Below are positions 27,424-38,026 of a stretch of 64,000 bases of DNA, one piece after another. Made by a program: the position numbers and the translations under genes. How positions within the stretch are numbered: the stretch's first letter is position 1; every line of letters starts with the position of its first letter. This DNA is from Thalassobaculum litoreum DSM 18839 (GTDB lineage Bacteria; Pseudomonadota; Alphaproteobacteria; Thalassobaculales; Thalassobaculaceae), in assembly GCF_900102465.1 (NCBI RefSeq), contig NZ_FNBW01000006.1:62001-126000 (forward strand). The letters run 5' to 3'. The notes beneath the pieces are model-generated. The model saw nothing but the letters and a program-made list of their open reading frames with translations, did no database searches and was not told where the DNA came from.

Positions 27424-28785
27424 CGAGAGATCGGGCGGGGTGAAGACGTCGATCGGCCGGGTCAGGCCCTTGACCGGATGGCCGCCCAGCGCCGTCAGGG
27501 GCTCGCCGGCGGCGTCGGAGAACTCGCGCGAGGCCAGTACCCGCACCCCCAGGGTGCGGGTCAGCCCCTCGATCCGGTTGGCGAGATTGACCGCCGGGCC
27601 GATCACGGTGAAGTCGAGCCGCTCCGCCCCGCCGATATTGCCGTAGCCGACCTCGCCCAGATGCAGGGCGATGCCGAAATCGATCACGGACTTGCCCTGG
27701 CGGCGGCGCATGTCGTTCAGGGTGCGCATCAGGGTGACGGTGTCGCGGGCGGCGGTCAGCGCCAGGCGGCAGGCATCCATGTCGCCTTCCGCCTGGCCGC
27801 GGGACGGATCGGCCGGGAAGATCGCCAGCATGCCGTCGCCGAGGAACTTCAGCACCTCGCCGCCGCGCTCCTCGACCGCCTGGACGGCCCGTTCGAAATA
27901 GTCGTCGAGCAGGTCGATGATCTCGTCCCGGCTGAGCTGGTCGGACAGGGTCGTGAAGTCGCGGATGTCGGTGTACCACACCGCGGCCCGGATGCCCTCT
28001 GCCACGCCGCGCACGATCTCGCCGGCCAGAATGCGCTCCCCGGTGTTGCGGCCGAGATAGGTCGTCAGCAGCTGGCGGGTCAGGTCGCGCCGCTCCAGCA
28101 CTTCCATGCGCAGGGACAGGGCGGGCATGAACTCCCAGATCTCGCGCAGTTCCTCGGTGCTGAAGCCGCCCGGCCGGTCCGCGGTCCAGGTGGTGAAGTT
28201 GATGTTGCCGTCGGAGAACACCAGCGGCATGGCGACATAGTCGGTCGCGCCCTCCTCGCGCAGGTCGTTCAGGATCGGAAAGTCGTTCTGCTCGCCCGTC
28301 ATGTCCAGGCGCCGTCGGATGCCCTGCGCGCCCTCGAAGATCAGCGGCATCGGGCTCTGCTTGTAGGCGGGGGTCTGCTGCATGCCGCGCATCACCCGCA
28401 TCTGCCGCGGCGCGTCGACGTCGCGGTACCAGATGATCGAGGTCCCCGTGGCCTGGGGGTGCAGGGTGGTGATGAAATAGGTCATCCGCATCAGCGGGTA
28501 TCCGCGCGCCACCATCAGCCGACCGAGGTCGCGGGCAAGGAACCGGCGCGAGGCGTAAATGGCGGAATCCTTCAGGATCCACTGCAGCGGCGTGAGGCTC
28601 GGATCGACCGGCGGCAGGCCGGAATCGTCGTCGTCGTCGAGGAAGCGGACGAGCTGACGGGCTTCCTCGTTGCCCGGGCCGATCGACCGGCGGAGCAACG
28701 GCGAATAGTTGATCGGCCCGGTCTCTTCGGCGTCTTGTGCGCCGGCCGCATCGGTGTCGTCGCCGGTGGCCTCACTTGACGTCAT
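27421..28785 (-). CDS. Class III adenylate/guanylate cyclase
   Basis: A 454-residue soluble protein. The C-terminal ~190 residues are a class III cyclase: metal-binding aspartate in VWYTDIRDFTTLSD, substrate lysine and second aspartate in VLKFLGDGMLAIFP, then HLGEVGYGNIGG and LDFTVIGPAVNLANRIE. The lysine in KFLGDG favours ATP, so cAMP is the likely product. The N-terminal ~230 residues have no membrane segment and resemble a degenerate GAF-like sensor, which is uncertain. I prefer the ATG at 28785 over a TTG at 28800. Divergent from nfuA and followed by the MurJ-like gene. Confidence 0.88.
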   Translation of the reverse strand: MTSSEATGDDTDAAGAQDAEETGPINYSPLLRRSIGPGNEEARQLVRFLDDDDDSGLPPVDPSLTPLQWILKDSAIYASRRFLARDLGRLMVARGYPLMRMTYFITTLHPQATGTSIIWYRDVDAPRQMRVMRGMQQTPAYKQSPMPLIFEGAQGIRRRLDMTGEQNDFPILNDLREEGATDYVAMPLVFSDGNINFTTWTADRPGGFSTEELREIWEFMPALSLRMEVLERRDLTRQLLTTYLGRNTGERILAGEIVRGVAEGIRAAVWYTDIRDFTTLSDQLSRDEIIDLLDDYFERAVQAVEERGGEVLKFLGDGMLAIFPADPSRGQAEGDMDACRLALTAARDTVTLMRTLNDMRRRQGKSVIDFGIALHLGEVGYGNIGGAERLDFTVIGPAVNLANRIEGLTRTLGVRVLASREFSDAAGEPLTALGGHPVKGLTRPIDVFTPPDLS

Positions 28786-28875
28786 CGGTCCGCACCCCAA
28801 CTATGCGCCAACTGCCGGCATCGTCGCGCCGGCCGAGCCGTGCGCGCGGGCGATGTCAGACTGGAGAAGTGAGTC

Positions 28876-29454
28876 ATGTTCATTCAGACCGAAGAGACCC
28901 CGAATCCGGCGACGCTGAAGTTCCTGCCGGGACGCACCGTTATGGTGAGCGGCACCGCCGAGTTCAAGTCGGAGGAGGAAGCCGCCGCCGGTTCGCCGCT
29001 CGCCGCCGCGCTTTTCGAAGTGGATGGCGTGACCACGGTGTTCCTCGCCGGCGACTTCATCAGCGTCAGCAAGCGCGACGACAAGGAATGGTACCTGATG
29101 AAGCCGGCGGTGCTCGGCGTGATCATGGAGCATTTCGTCGCCGGCAAGCCGATCCTGACCGACGGCGCCACCGAGGCGGCCGAGGCCGAGGTCCGGCCTG
29201 AGGACGAGGAAGTCGTCTCCCAGATCAAGGAACTGCTCGACACCCGCGTGCGTCCGGCCGTGTCCATGGACGGCGGCGACATCGTGTTCCACGGCTACGA
29301 GGACGGCGTGGTCACCTTGACCATGCAGGGTGCCTGCGCGGGCTGCCCCAGCTCCACCGCGACGCTGAAGATGGGCATCGAGAACATGCTGCGGCACTAC
29401 ATCCCGGAAGTCCGGGAAGTGCGCGCCGCCGGCGGCATGGCCGACTACTACTGA
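28876..29454 (+). CDS. nfuA: NfuA/Nfu1-type iron-sulfur carrier
   Basis: A 192-residue protein with two domains: an N-terminal Nfu domain (FIQTEETPNPATLKFLPGR) and a C-terminal NifU-like domain with the cluster-binding pair C154/C157 in GACAGCPSS. The architecture is that of mitochondrial NFU1 and its alphaproteobacterial relatives, which deliver 4Fe-4S clusters to enzymes such as lipoyl synthase. GGAG lies upstream of the ATG. It is followed 63 bp later by the Bax-like gene on the same strand. Confidence 0.94.
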   Translation: MFIQTEETPNPATLKFLPGRTVMVSGTAEFKSEEEAAAGSPLAAALFEVDGVTTVFLAGDFISVSKRDDKEWYLMKPAVLGVIMEHFVAGKPILTDGATEAAEAEVRPEDEEVVSQIKELLDTRVRPAVSMDGGDIVFHGYEDGVVTLTMQGACAGCPSSTATLKMGIENMLRHYIPEVREVRAAGGMADYY

Positions 29455-29517
29455 TCTCATCTGGACTCCGATCCCGGCCGTGCCGTTCGCCGGCCGAGGT
29501 CGGGACCGGGAGGCTCA

Positions 29518-30546
29518 ATGTCCGCCAGCACGATAGCATCCGGAACCCGCCGGAGGGTGGCCGTTGTGGTCGCCGCCCTGTGTCTTGTCGCGTTCCAGGT
29601 TTCCGCCCTGACCTTCGGACCGCCGTCCTGGCCGCTGCCGGCCAGGTCCGCGCCGCCGCTCGTCCGGGTGGTGACGCCCGCGCCGCTGCCCGATGGCGGG
29701 AGCGAGTTCACCGTCGCGTCTTCGGCCACGCTGCTGCGGCTTTACGACCGGGCGGCCTATGATCTGGACACCGTGCGGGCGGGCGAGACGGATGTGCCGC
29801 GTCTGTATCTGGCGGCCCTGCCGTCCGATTTCGGCGAACTCGAGGATGTCGGGGCGCGGAAGGAAGCCTTCCTGCGCACCGTGCTGCCCCTGATCCTGCG
29901 GGCCAATGACGAGATCGCCATCGTCCGCACCCGGGTCAGCGCCCTGCTGGAGAAGATCCGCGATGACGAGCCGCTGCGCCGGGCCGACGCCCGGTGGCTG
30001 GCCTCGATCGCCCGGCAATACGGCGTGATCGACACCGAGGGCAAGGATCCGCAGGCGGCGCTGAGCGGCGCGGCCGGCCGGACGCTGCTGGCCCGGGTCG
30101 ACACGGTGCCGGTGCCCCTGGCGCTGGCCCAGGCGATCGTGGAGAGCGGCTGGGGGCGGTCCCGCTTCGCGCTGGAGGGCAGCGCGATCTACGGACAGTG
30201 GACCTGGGACAAGGCGCAGGGAATCGCGCCGTCCGGCGCGCCGGATGCCGCCCATGCGGTCCGCGCCTTCGACAGCCTGACCGACTCCGTGCGCGGCTAC
30301 ATGCACAACCTGAACACCCATCCCGCCTATCGCGCGTTCCGCGCCGCCCGAGCCAAGGGCGCGTCGGCCCGGACCCTGGCCGGCACCCTGACCCGCTACA
30401 GCGAACGCGGCGCGGTCTATGGCGAGGAACTGGTGGAGATCATCGCGCAGAACGACCTGGAGTCCTTCCGCGACGCCAGGCTCGGCGCCACCAACATCGA
30501 GCGCGGCGGCGCCTGGGACGATTTGGAAAGCGTGCCGCAGAGCTGA
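29518..30546 (+). CDS. Bax-like glucosaminidase-domain protein
   Basis: A 342-residue exported or membrane-anchored protein. A hydrophobic segment spans about residues 13-31 (VAVVVAALCLVAFQVSAL). The C-terminal half is a Bax/GH73-type glucosaminidase domain: VPVPLALAQAIVESGWGRSRFALEGSAIYGQWTW includes the putative catalytic glutamate in ESGWG, followed by FDSLTDSVRGYMHNLNTHPAYRAF. It probably trims peptidoglycan glycan strands. The start codon has GGGAGG a few bases upstream. Convergent with the polysaccharide deacetylase gene. Confidence 0.88.
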   Translation: MSASTIASGTRRRVAVVVAALCLVAFQVSALTFGPPSWPLPARSAPPLVRVVTPAPLPDGGSEFTVASSATLLRLYDRAAYDLDTVRAGETDVPRLYLAALPSDFGELEDVGARKEAFLRTVLPLILRANDEIAIVRTRVSALLEKIRDDEPLRRADARWLASIARQYGVIDTEGKDPQAALSGAAGRTLLARVDTVPVPLALAQAIVESGWGRSRFALEGSAIYGQWTWDKAQGIAPSGAPDAAHAVRAFDSLTDSVRGYMHNLNTHPAYRAFRAARAKGASARTLAGTLTRYSERGAVYGEELVEIIAQNDLESFRDARLGATNIERGGAWDDLESVPQS

Positions 30547-30602
30547 CCGTTGGCCCGCTCAGCGCGGGCCGGTCAACTTGCGCCGGTAACCTCGGAACCC
30601 GG

Positions 30603-31652
30603 TCACCTCGGAATATAGAACTGGATTCCGTACCAGTGCCAGCGGCCGTCCGGGCCCGGCATGGTGCAGTTCACCCGGGCGCGGCCCGCCGGGAACGGCT
30701 CCGCCAGGCGCACCTCCACCCGATCGCCGAGCACTTCCGTCTGGGTGCGGCCCTGGCCCGAGGCGTAGCAGTCGATCCGGCTCGGGTCGCCGATCTCCGG
30801 CGCGACGGTGAAGCCGAAGGGCGGCGGGTTGTTCGAGGTGACGATCAGGTCGGCCGGCACCCGGTCGCGGATCGGCAGGGGCAGGGCGTTGGCGGTCAGC
30901 CGGAACCGGTCGATCCCGCCATAGGTCTCGTTCAGGGCGAAACGCGGCAGCCCGTAACGGTCGCTGGTGGCGTGCACGACGCCCGAATGCTGTCCGAAGG
31001 CGGCGGCATAGCCCCGCTCGGCGACGATCTTCTCGATCTGCAGGCCGTATTCGCCGTAGGGATAGGCGAACAGGGTCGGCTTCTGCCCCAGTTCGTCCGC
31101 CAACCGGCTGGCCGCCCGGTCGAGCTCGAGCTTGACCGTGTCGGTGTCCAGGTCGGGCAGATGCGGGTGCGAGGCGGTCTGGCTGCCGATGGTCGCCCCG
31201 CCGGCCTGCAGCTCGCGAATCTGGTCCCAGGTCATGTAGCCCGGACTGGCGCGGTCGATCGGGTCGGTGGCGACGAACAGGGTGAAGGGGAAGCCGGCCT
31301 TCTTGAGCCGGGGCCAGGCTTCGGCGTAGACCGAGGCATAGGCGTCGTCGATGGTCAGGGCGATCGTGCGGTCCGGCAGATCGGCCCCGGTCCGCATCTT
31401 CTCCAGGATCTCCGGCAGCGGCAGGACCGTGTAGCCCCCGGTGCGCAACTCCTCGAGCTGTTCCTCGAACTGATCGATCCGGATATTGGCGCTGGGATAC
31501 TCCGCTTCGCCGAAACGGTGGTACATGAACAGCACGGCCGACTCGGCGGCGAAGGCCGGCGCCGCGCCGATCCCCAAGGGGACGGTCGCCGGGGCGGCCA
31601 TCAGGCCGGTCAGGGTCAGCGCGAACGCGACGGCTCGATCACGAAACTTCAT
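30603..31652 (-). CDS. Polysaccharide deacetylase family protein
   Basis: A 349-residue exported protein with a signal peptide (ALTLTGLMAAP...AAPAFAA). The NodB-type domain has FMYHRFGEAEYP at its start and the catalytic aspartate pair in ALTIDDAYAS. The usual metal motif H(S/T)xxH reads IGSQTASHPHL here, so the first histidine is glutamine. PTLFAYPYGEYG matches the third motif. A C-terminal extension of ~100 residues may bind substrate. Deacetylation of a surface or secreted glycan is the likely role, but the changed metal ligand leaves activity uncertain. I start at the ATG at 31652. Confidence 0.84.
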   Translation of the reverse strand: MKFRDRAVAFALTLTGLMAAPATVPLGIGAAPAFAAESAVLFMYHRFGEAEYPSANIRIDQFEEQLEELRTGGYTVLPLPEILEKMRTGADLPDRTIALTIDDAYASVYAEAWPRLKKAGFPFTLFVATDPIDRASPGYMTWDQIRELQAGGATIGSQTASHPHLPDLDTDTVKLELDRAASRLADELGQKPTLFAYPYGEYGLQIEKIVAERGYAAAFGQHSGVVHATSDRYGLPRFALNETYGGIDRFRLTANALPLPIRDRVPADLIVTSNNPPPFGFTVAPEIGDPSRIDCYASGQGRTQTEVLGDRVEVRLAEPFPAGRARVNCTMPGPDGRWHWYGIQFYIPR

Positions 31653-31735
31653 GGGGGCTGAGACTACTTCATGCCAGCCGCAAATCGAAATGGCGCGCAT
31701 CGCCGCAATCGCCGCGACGGATGGAGACCGGTCCG

Positions 31736-32398
31736 ATGAGCCGGCTGCTCGCCCTCGACTGTTCCGCCGCGGCCTGCTCGGCGGCGGTCGCCGAGAACGG
31801 GGAAACCAGGGCCTTCGAGCTCCTGCGCCTCACCCGGGGCCACTCCGAAGTGGTGGTGCCGATGGTCGAACGGGTGCTGGCCGAGGCGGGCCGGACCGCC
31901 GGCGAGATCGATGTCGTCGCCGCCACGATCGGGCCCGGCAGTTTCACCGGACTGCGAATCGGATTGGCGGCGGCGCGCGGCCTGGCCCTGGCGGTCGGCG
32001 CGCGCACGGTCCCGGTCACCTCGCTGGAAGCCCTGGCCCATGCGGCCGGCCCGTCCGACACGCCGCTGCTCGCCGCCCTCGACAGCAAGCGCGGGGACCT
32101 GTTCTGCCAGTGGTTCGACGCCCGGGGCCGGGCGGTCGACGAGCCCGCGGTCCGTACGGCGGCCGAGGCGGTGGCACTGGCGCCGGGTGCGGTCTTCCGG
32201 GTGGCCGGGGATGCGGTGGAGGCGGTGCTGTCGGCCACCACCGCCGCCGGACACTCGGCCCTAGTAGTGGAAGGCTGCGACGTGCCCGATGCCCGGTCGG
32301 TCGCCGCCGTGGCCGCGGAGCGGGCGGCCGCCGGCGGGGAAGGCCCGTTGCGTCCGCTCTATCTGAAGGCGCCCGCCGTCACCCCGCCGGCGTCATGA
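31736..32398 (+). CDS. tsaB: tRNA t6A modification protein TsaB
   Basis: A 220-residue ASKHA-fold protein: LALDCSAAACSAAV is the first nucleotide-binding-like strand pair and ATIGPGSFTGLRIGLAAARGL is the family signature. TsaB dimerises with TsaD (encoded at 56565-57638 here) to make N6-threonylcarbamoyl-adenosine at A37 of ANN-decoding tRNAs. The ATG at 31736 is chosen over 31721 by GGAG spacing. Its stop overlaps the rimI start by 4 bp (ATGA), the usual tsaB-rimI coupling. Confidence 0.93.
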   Translation: MSRLLALDCSAAACSAAVAENGETRAFELLRLTRGHSEVVVPMVERVLAEAGRTAGEIDVVAATIGPGSFTGLRIGLAAARGLALAVGARTVPVTSLEALAHAAGPSDTPLLAALDSKRGDLFCQWFDARGRAVDEPAVRTAAEAVALAPGAVFRVAGDAVEAVLSATTAAGHSALVVEGCDVPDARSVAAVAAERAAAGGEGPLRPLYLKAPAVTPPAS

Positions 32399-32883
32399 CC
32401 GGGCGCGAGCGGCTTTCGCAGACCCGGCTGCTGGAGGCGCTGCGCGCCGCCGAGCCGACGGATGCGGACGCCATAGCGGCGCTTCAGCAGGCGTCGTTCG
32501 ACGACCAGTGGAGCGCGGACTCGGTGGCCCGCCTGCTGTCGGGGCCGGCCAACCTGTCGGTGGTGGCCGAGCGCGAGGGCCGCCTGCTCGGTTTCCTGAT
32601 GGGTCAGTGCGTGGTCGATACCGCCGAGGTGCTGGCGGTCGCCGTCGACGCGGAGGTCCGGCGTGCGGGCTGGGGGGCGGCGCTGCTGACCGGGTTCGAG
32701 CGGGTCGCCTCGGTATCGGGCGCGGAGCGGGTGATCCTGGACGTCGCCGCCGACAACGGTCCCGCCCTGGCGCTCTATACGGCGCGCGGATACGAGACGG
32801 TGGCGCGCCGCGACCGATACTACGCATCGGGCCGCGCCGACCCGGTGGATGCCCTGGTGATGGCAAAGAATCTGGCGATTTAG
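32395..32883 (+). CDS. rimI: Ribosomal-protein-alanine N-acetyltransferase RimI
   Basis: A 162-residue GNAT acetyltransferase with the core VLAVAVDAEVRRAGWGAALLTGFERVA (acetyl-CoA-binding loop RRAGWGAAL) and the late motif NGPALALYTARGYETVARRDRYY. In E. coli RimI acetylates the N-terminus of ribosomal protein S18. It starts inside the tsaB stop (ATGA). The 161 bp that follow, before olsB, show no clear terminator or promoter. Confidence 0.9.
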   Translation: MTGRERLSQTRLLEALRAAEPTDADAIAALQQASFDDQWSADSVARLLSGPANLSVVAEREGRLLGFLMGQCVVDTAEVLAVAVDAEVRRAGWGAALLTGFERVASVSGAERVILDVAADNGPALALYTARGYETVARRDRYYASGRADPVDALVMAKNLAI

Positions 32884-33044
32884 AAGGTTTTGTGACTGTC
32901 GACTTACGCCGGTATTGCGACTTGTCGTGACGGGGATGCGACGGTACGGTCGCGCGATCCGGTCCACCGGTCACCGAGGTAGCCACCGAGGCGGCTGACG
33001 AAAAGGCCTCGTAAAGACATCTCGCCGATGTCAGATAGCGGCAC

Positions 33045-33881
33045 ATGAGCGACACGACCGAACGCCCAGCCATCTTCACTCCCGACCCGGATGCGGCTTT
33101 TCCGGCGATCACCTCCGGCGACCTGGAGGTGCGTCTCGCCCGCAACGTGGCGGAGATCGACGCCTCCCAGTCCCTGCGGTATCGGGTCTTCTACGAGGAG
33201 CGGGCGGCCAAGCCGATCGGCGAGATGGCGGCCCTGCGCCGCGACTTCGACAGCTTCGACCCGATCGCCGACCATCTGCTGGTGCTCGACCACGGCAAGG
33301 GCGAGGGGGCCAAGGCGGTCGTCGGCACCTATCGGCTGCTCCGGCGTTCCCGGATTCCGGCAGGCGGCTCGTTCTACACCGCCAGCGAATACGACATCGC
33401 CAAGATCCTGGCCTTTCCCGGCGAGATCATGGAGCTGGGCCGGTCCTGCGTGGACGTGGACCACCGCAACCGACCGACCATGCAGCTTCTGTGGCGGGGC
33501 ATCGCGGCCTATGTCTTCAGGCACGACATCACGCTGATGTTCGGCTGCGCCTCGCTGCCGGGCACCGATCCCGACGTCGTCGGCAAGGATCTCAGCTATC
33601 TCTACCACCATCACCTGGCGCCGGACTCCCTGCGGGTCCGCGCGCTGGACGCTCTCCACGTGGAGATGAACCGGGTGCCGGCCGACCAGCTCGACGCCAA
33701 GCGGGCGCTGGCCGGACTGCCGCCGCTGATCAAGGGCTACCTGCGGCTCGGCGGTTTCGTCGGTGACGGCGCGGTGGTCGATCCCCAGTTCAACACCACG
33801 GATGTCTGCGTCATCGTCCAGACCAGCGCGGTGACCGACAAGTACTACAAGCACTACGAACGGGAGGCGCGGGGCGGCTGA
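33045..33881 (+). CDS. olsB: L-ornithine N-alpha-acyltransferase (OlsB-like)
   Basis: A 278-residue GNAT-fold protein of the OlsB/hemolysin-like acyltransferase family. Diagnostic parts are SLRYRVFYEERAAK, the central DHLLVLDHGKGEGAKAVVGTYRLL and IMELGRSCVDVDHRNRPTMQLLWRGIAAYV. It attaches a 3-hydroxyacyl chain from acyl-ACP to ornithine, giving lyso-ornithine lipid. It lies 2 bp before a PlsC-type acyltransferase, the classic OlsB-OlsA arrangement. In other alphaproteobacteria ornithine lipids rise under phosphate starvation, but I saw no Pho box here. Confidence 0.88.
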   Translation: MSDTTERPAIFTPDPDAAFPAITSGDLEVRLARNVAEIDASQSLRYRVFYEERAAKPIGEMAALRRDFDSFDPIADHLLVLDHGKGEGAKAVVGTYRLLRRSRIPAGGSFYTASEYDIAKILAFPGEIMELGRSCVDVDHRNRPTMQLLWRGIAAYVFRHDITLMFGCASLPGTDPDVVGKDLSYLYHHHLAPDSLRVRALDALHVEMNRVPADQLDAKRALAGLPPLIKGYLRLGGFVGDGAVVDPQFNTTDVCVIVQTSAVTDKYYKHYEREARGG

Positions 33882-33883
33882 CG

Positions 33884-34762
33884 ATGGCGGAGGCGGCGTA
33901 CGGATCCACCACGACGCATCGGCCCGGTCCGGTGTATGTCGACGAGGTCGAGGAGCGGCGCCTGCTCGACCACGGGCATGGCATGATCCGCTCGGAGACC
34001 CGGGCGGCGATCCGCCTGACCACCTATCTGCTGCTGACTCTCTCGCTGATCCCGGTCCAGGCGTTTGCAGTGCTGTTCCGGCTGCGTCTGGCCGAGCGGC
34101 TGCCGCGCTTCTATCACCGTCTGTGCACCCGGATCCTCGGCATCCAGGTCGTCGTGCGCGGCCGGCGGGTGCGCGAGCGGCCGGTGCTGTTCGTTGCCAA
34201 CCACGTCTCCTATCTGGACATCACCGCGCTCGGCTCGGTGGTGACCGGCGGCTTCATCGCCAAGTCGGAGGTCGCCGGTTGGCCGCTGTTCGGCATCCTG
34301 GCGAAGCTGCAGCGCACGGTGTTCATCGCCCGCAAGCGCACGGCCGTGGCCAAGCACGGCGACGAGATCGCCCAGCGCCTGGAGGCGGGCGACAACCTGA
34401 TCCTGTTTCCGGAAGGCACCAGCGGCGACGGGACCCGGGTCCTGCCGTTCAAGAGCGCCTTCTTCTCGGTCGCCGAGCGCCGGCCGCGCGGTCAGGCGCT
34501 GACGGTTCAACCGGTCTCGATCGCCTATACCCGGCTCAACGAGGTCCCCCTCGGCCGCGGATTGCGGCCGTTCTTCGCCTGGTATGGCGACATGGACCTG
34601 CTGCCGCATCTGTGGACCGTCGCCGCCCTGGGCAAGCTGACCGTGGTGATCGAGTTCCACGCCCCGGTGACTGTCGACGAGGTGGGGTCGCGCAAGGCCC
34701 TGGCGACCAAGGTGCAGGACCAGGTCGCCGGCGGGCTGGCGCGGGCCAATGCGGGACGCTAG
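33884..34762 (+). CDS. olsA: OlsA/PlsC-type 1-acyl-glycerol-3-phosphate (lyso-ornithine lipid) O-acyltransferase
   Basis: A 292-residue membrane acyltransferase. A hydrophobic segment (about residues 44-64) precedes the LPLAT domain, which carries NHVSYLD (the H-x4-D catalytic motif) and LFPEGTSGDG (acceptor binding). The pairing 2 bp behind olsB suggests it adds the second acyl chain to lyso-ornithine lipid, though OlsA proteins can also act as PlsC. The TAG stop sits in CTAGAG, like the stops at the three repeat copies, but the following DNA does not clearly match the repeat. Confidence 0.86.
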   Translation: MAEAAYGSTTTHRPGPVYVDEVEERRLLDHGHGMIRSETRAAIRLTTYLLLTLSLIPVQAFAVLFRLRLAERLPRFYHRLCTRILGIQVVVRGRRVRERPVLFVANHVSYLDITALGSVVTGGFIAKSEVAGWPLFGILAKLQRTVFIARKRTAVAKHGDEIAQRLEAGDNLILFPEGTSGDGTRVLPFKSAFFSVAERRPRGQALTVQPVSIAYTRLNEVPLGRGLRPFFAWYGDMDLLPHLWTVAALGKLTVVIEFHAPVTVDEVGSRKALATKVQDQVAGGLARANAGR

Positions 34763-34823
34763 AGTCCGAATCGGTAGAATCTGGAACCACAAAGTATTCT
34801 GCGTCGGTTCATGCGACTGTCGC

Positions 34824-34851
34824 TTGACAGGAACGTGGCGATTCGTAGGGT
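34824..34851 (+). promoter_or_regulatory. Predicted sigma-70 promoter for the miaB operon
   Basis: A consensus TTGACA (34824-34829), a 16-bp spacer and TAGGGT (34846-34851) lie in the 245-bp gap after olsA. The predicted leader is about 150 nt and contains short overlapping GTCCC/GGGAC pairs near 34942. Confidence 0.55.
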
Positions 34852-35007
34852 CCAGGGAGATGCGGACCCGGCCGCAATCATCCGGCGCGATCAGCAAGCG
34901 GGAGTAGCCGCGACCTTGATGGATCAGGTGATCTGGCGCTGTCCCCGACAGGGACGAGGGATGCTCGGGTCTGCGAGCCCCGAACGTCTTCGTGGAAGAC
35001 GGCGGCA

Positions 35008-36431
<1,424 letters not shown>

Positions 36432-36435
<4 letters not shown>

Positions 36436-37451
36436 GCACAGGCACGGCCGACGACGCCTCCGTCCAGCTCGAGTTTCATGATCACGCATTGATCCCCCTC
36501 TTGTTCGGGGACCACGACCGCAACCTTGCCCGTATCGAACAGAAGCTGGGCGTCAAGCTCGAGGCCTTCGGCAACATCGTGCGCATTCTCGGCGCCGAGG
36601 AGTCGCTGCAGGCCGCGCGCGGCACCCTGGAGGGTCTGTACCGCCGGCTGGAAAAGACCAAGAAAAAGGGCCAGGACCCCTATCCGTTCGAGATCGGCGA
36701 CGTGGACGCGGCGGTGAAATACGCCCAGGCGGCAGACGCGGTGGGCGGCGTGCGCGAGTTCGCCGGCGATGCGGGGCTCGACACCTACAAGCGGCCGATC
36801 GGCGCCCGCTCGCCGAACCAGGCGCACTATCTGAAGCAGCTCATGCAGCACGAGCTGGTCTTCGGCCTGGGCCCGGCCGGTACCGGCAAGACCTACCTCG
36901 CCGTCGCCATGGCCTGCGCCATGCTGAAGGCCAAGCGGGTCGATCGCCTCATCCTGTCGCGCCCGGCCGTCGAGGCGGGCGAGCGGCTCGGCTTCCTGCC
37001 GGGCGACATGAAGGACAAGGTCGACCCCTACCTGCGCCCGCTCTACGACGCGCTGTACGACATGATGCCGGGCGAGATGGTGGAGCGGCGGCTGGCCGCC
37101 GGCGAGATCGAGGTGGCGCCGCTGGCCTTCATGCGCGGCCGCACCCTCGCCAATGCCTATGTGATCCTGGACGAGGCGCAGAACACCACGCCCACCCAGA
37201 TGAAGATGTTCTTAACACGTTTGGGCGAGAATTCGCGCATGGCGGTGACCGGGGACCTGTCCCAGGTCGATCTGCCGCTGGGCAACAAATCCGGCTTGCG
37301 CGACGCGCTCGATCACCTACATGACGTGCAGGGCGTCGGGTTCGTGGAGTTCACCGCCGCAGACGTTGTCCGTCATCCCCTGGTTACGCGCATCGTACAC
37401 GCGTACAATGCCCGTGACGGAGTACTTTTACCCGGCGACAAGAGTCGATGA
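36432..37451 (+). CDS. PhoH-like ATPase
   Basis: A 339-residue PhoH-family protein (YbeZ type). The N-terminal region [20 protein letters not shown] is the short KH-like domain; the ATPase core has Walker [14 protein letters not shown] and Walker [13 protein letters not shown]. Despite the name, this gene is linked to rRNA processing with YbeY rather than phosphate control. The GTG start overlaps the miaB stop (GTGA), and its stop overlaps the ybeY start (ATGA). Confidence 0.94.
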
Positions 37452-38026
37452 CCGACGAAGATTCTTCTGCCGAGGGCGACAGTCGTCCTCGATCTAGCAC
37501 CCGACCCTCCGGCGAGAACCGGACGGTCGAACTCGATATCTCCCTTACGGCCCCCGCTTGGGAAGAGGCTGCCGAAGATGTCTCTGCGCTCGCCGAACGC
37601 TCGGTTCTGGCGGCGTTGACCCATGTCGGGGTGTCGGGAGCGCTTGAGATCTCGCTGCTGTTGACCGACGACGCGGCGCAGCGGGCGCTGAATCGCGACC
37701 ATCGCGGCAAGGACAGCGCGACCAACGTCCTGTCGTTCCCGGCCGGCTTCATGCCGCCCGCCGGCCCGCGTCCGCTGGGCGATATCTCGTTGGCCCTGGA
37801 GACGGTGGTCCGCGAGGCGGCGGAGCAGGACAAGAGCGTGGCGGACCATGTCAGCCACCTGCTGGTCCACGGCACCCTGCACCTGCTCGGCTACGATCAT
37901 GGCGACGACGCGGAAGCCGAGGAGATGGAGGCGCTGGAGCGCGAGATCCTGGCCGGTCTCGGCATCGCCGATCCCTATGCCGGCGGTGAGCCTCTGCCCG
38001 GCGACGCGCGGGGAGCGGCCGCATGA
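37448..38026 (+). CDS. ybeY: Endoribonuclease YbeY
   Basis: A 192-residue zinc-dependent RNase needed for 16S rRNA 3'-end maturation and ribosome quality control. The metal motif is H141-G-T-L-H145-L-L-G-Y-D-H151. The N-terminal ~40 residues are charged and poorly conserved (EDSSAEGDSRPRSS). It starts within the phoH stop and its own stop overlaps the corC start, both as ATGA. Confidence 0.95.
   Translation: MTDEDSSAEGDSRPRSSTRPSGENRTVELDISLTAPAWEEAAEDVSALAERSVLAALTHVGVSGALEISLLLTDDAAQRALNRDHRGKDSATNVLSFPAGFMPPAGPRPLGDISLALETVVREAAEQDKSVADHVSHLLVHGTLHLLGYDHGDDAEAEEMEALEREILAGLGIADPYAGGEPLPGDARGAAA

Noticed and set aside
32884-33044. Pho box before olsB
   Set aside because: Isolated CTGTC-like words occur, but none repeat in 11-bp register.
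34759-34860. Possible fourth copy of the dispersed element after olsA
   Set aside because: The olsA stop also lies in CTAGAG, and a few following bases resemble module B, but no continuous match or closing CTCTAG was found.
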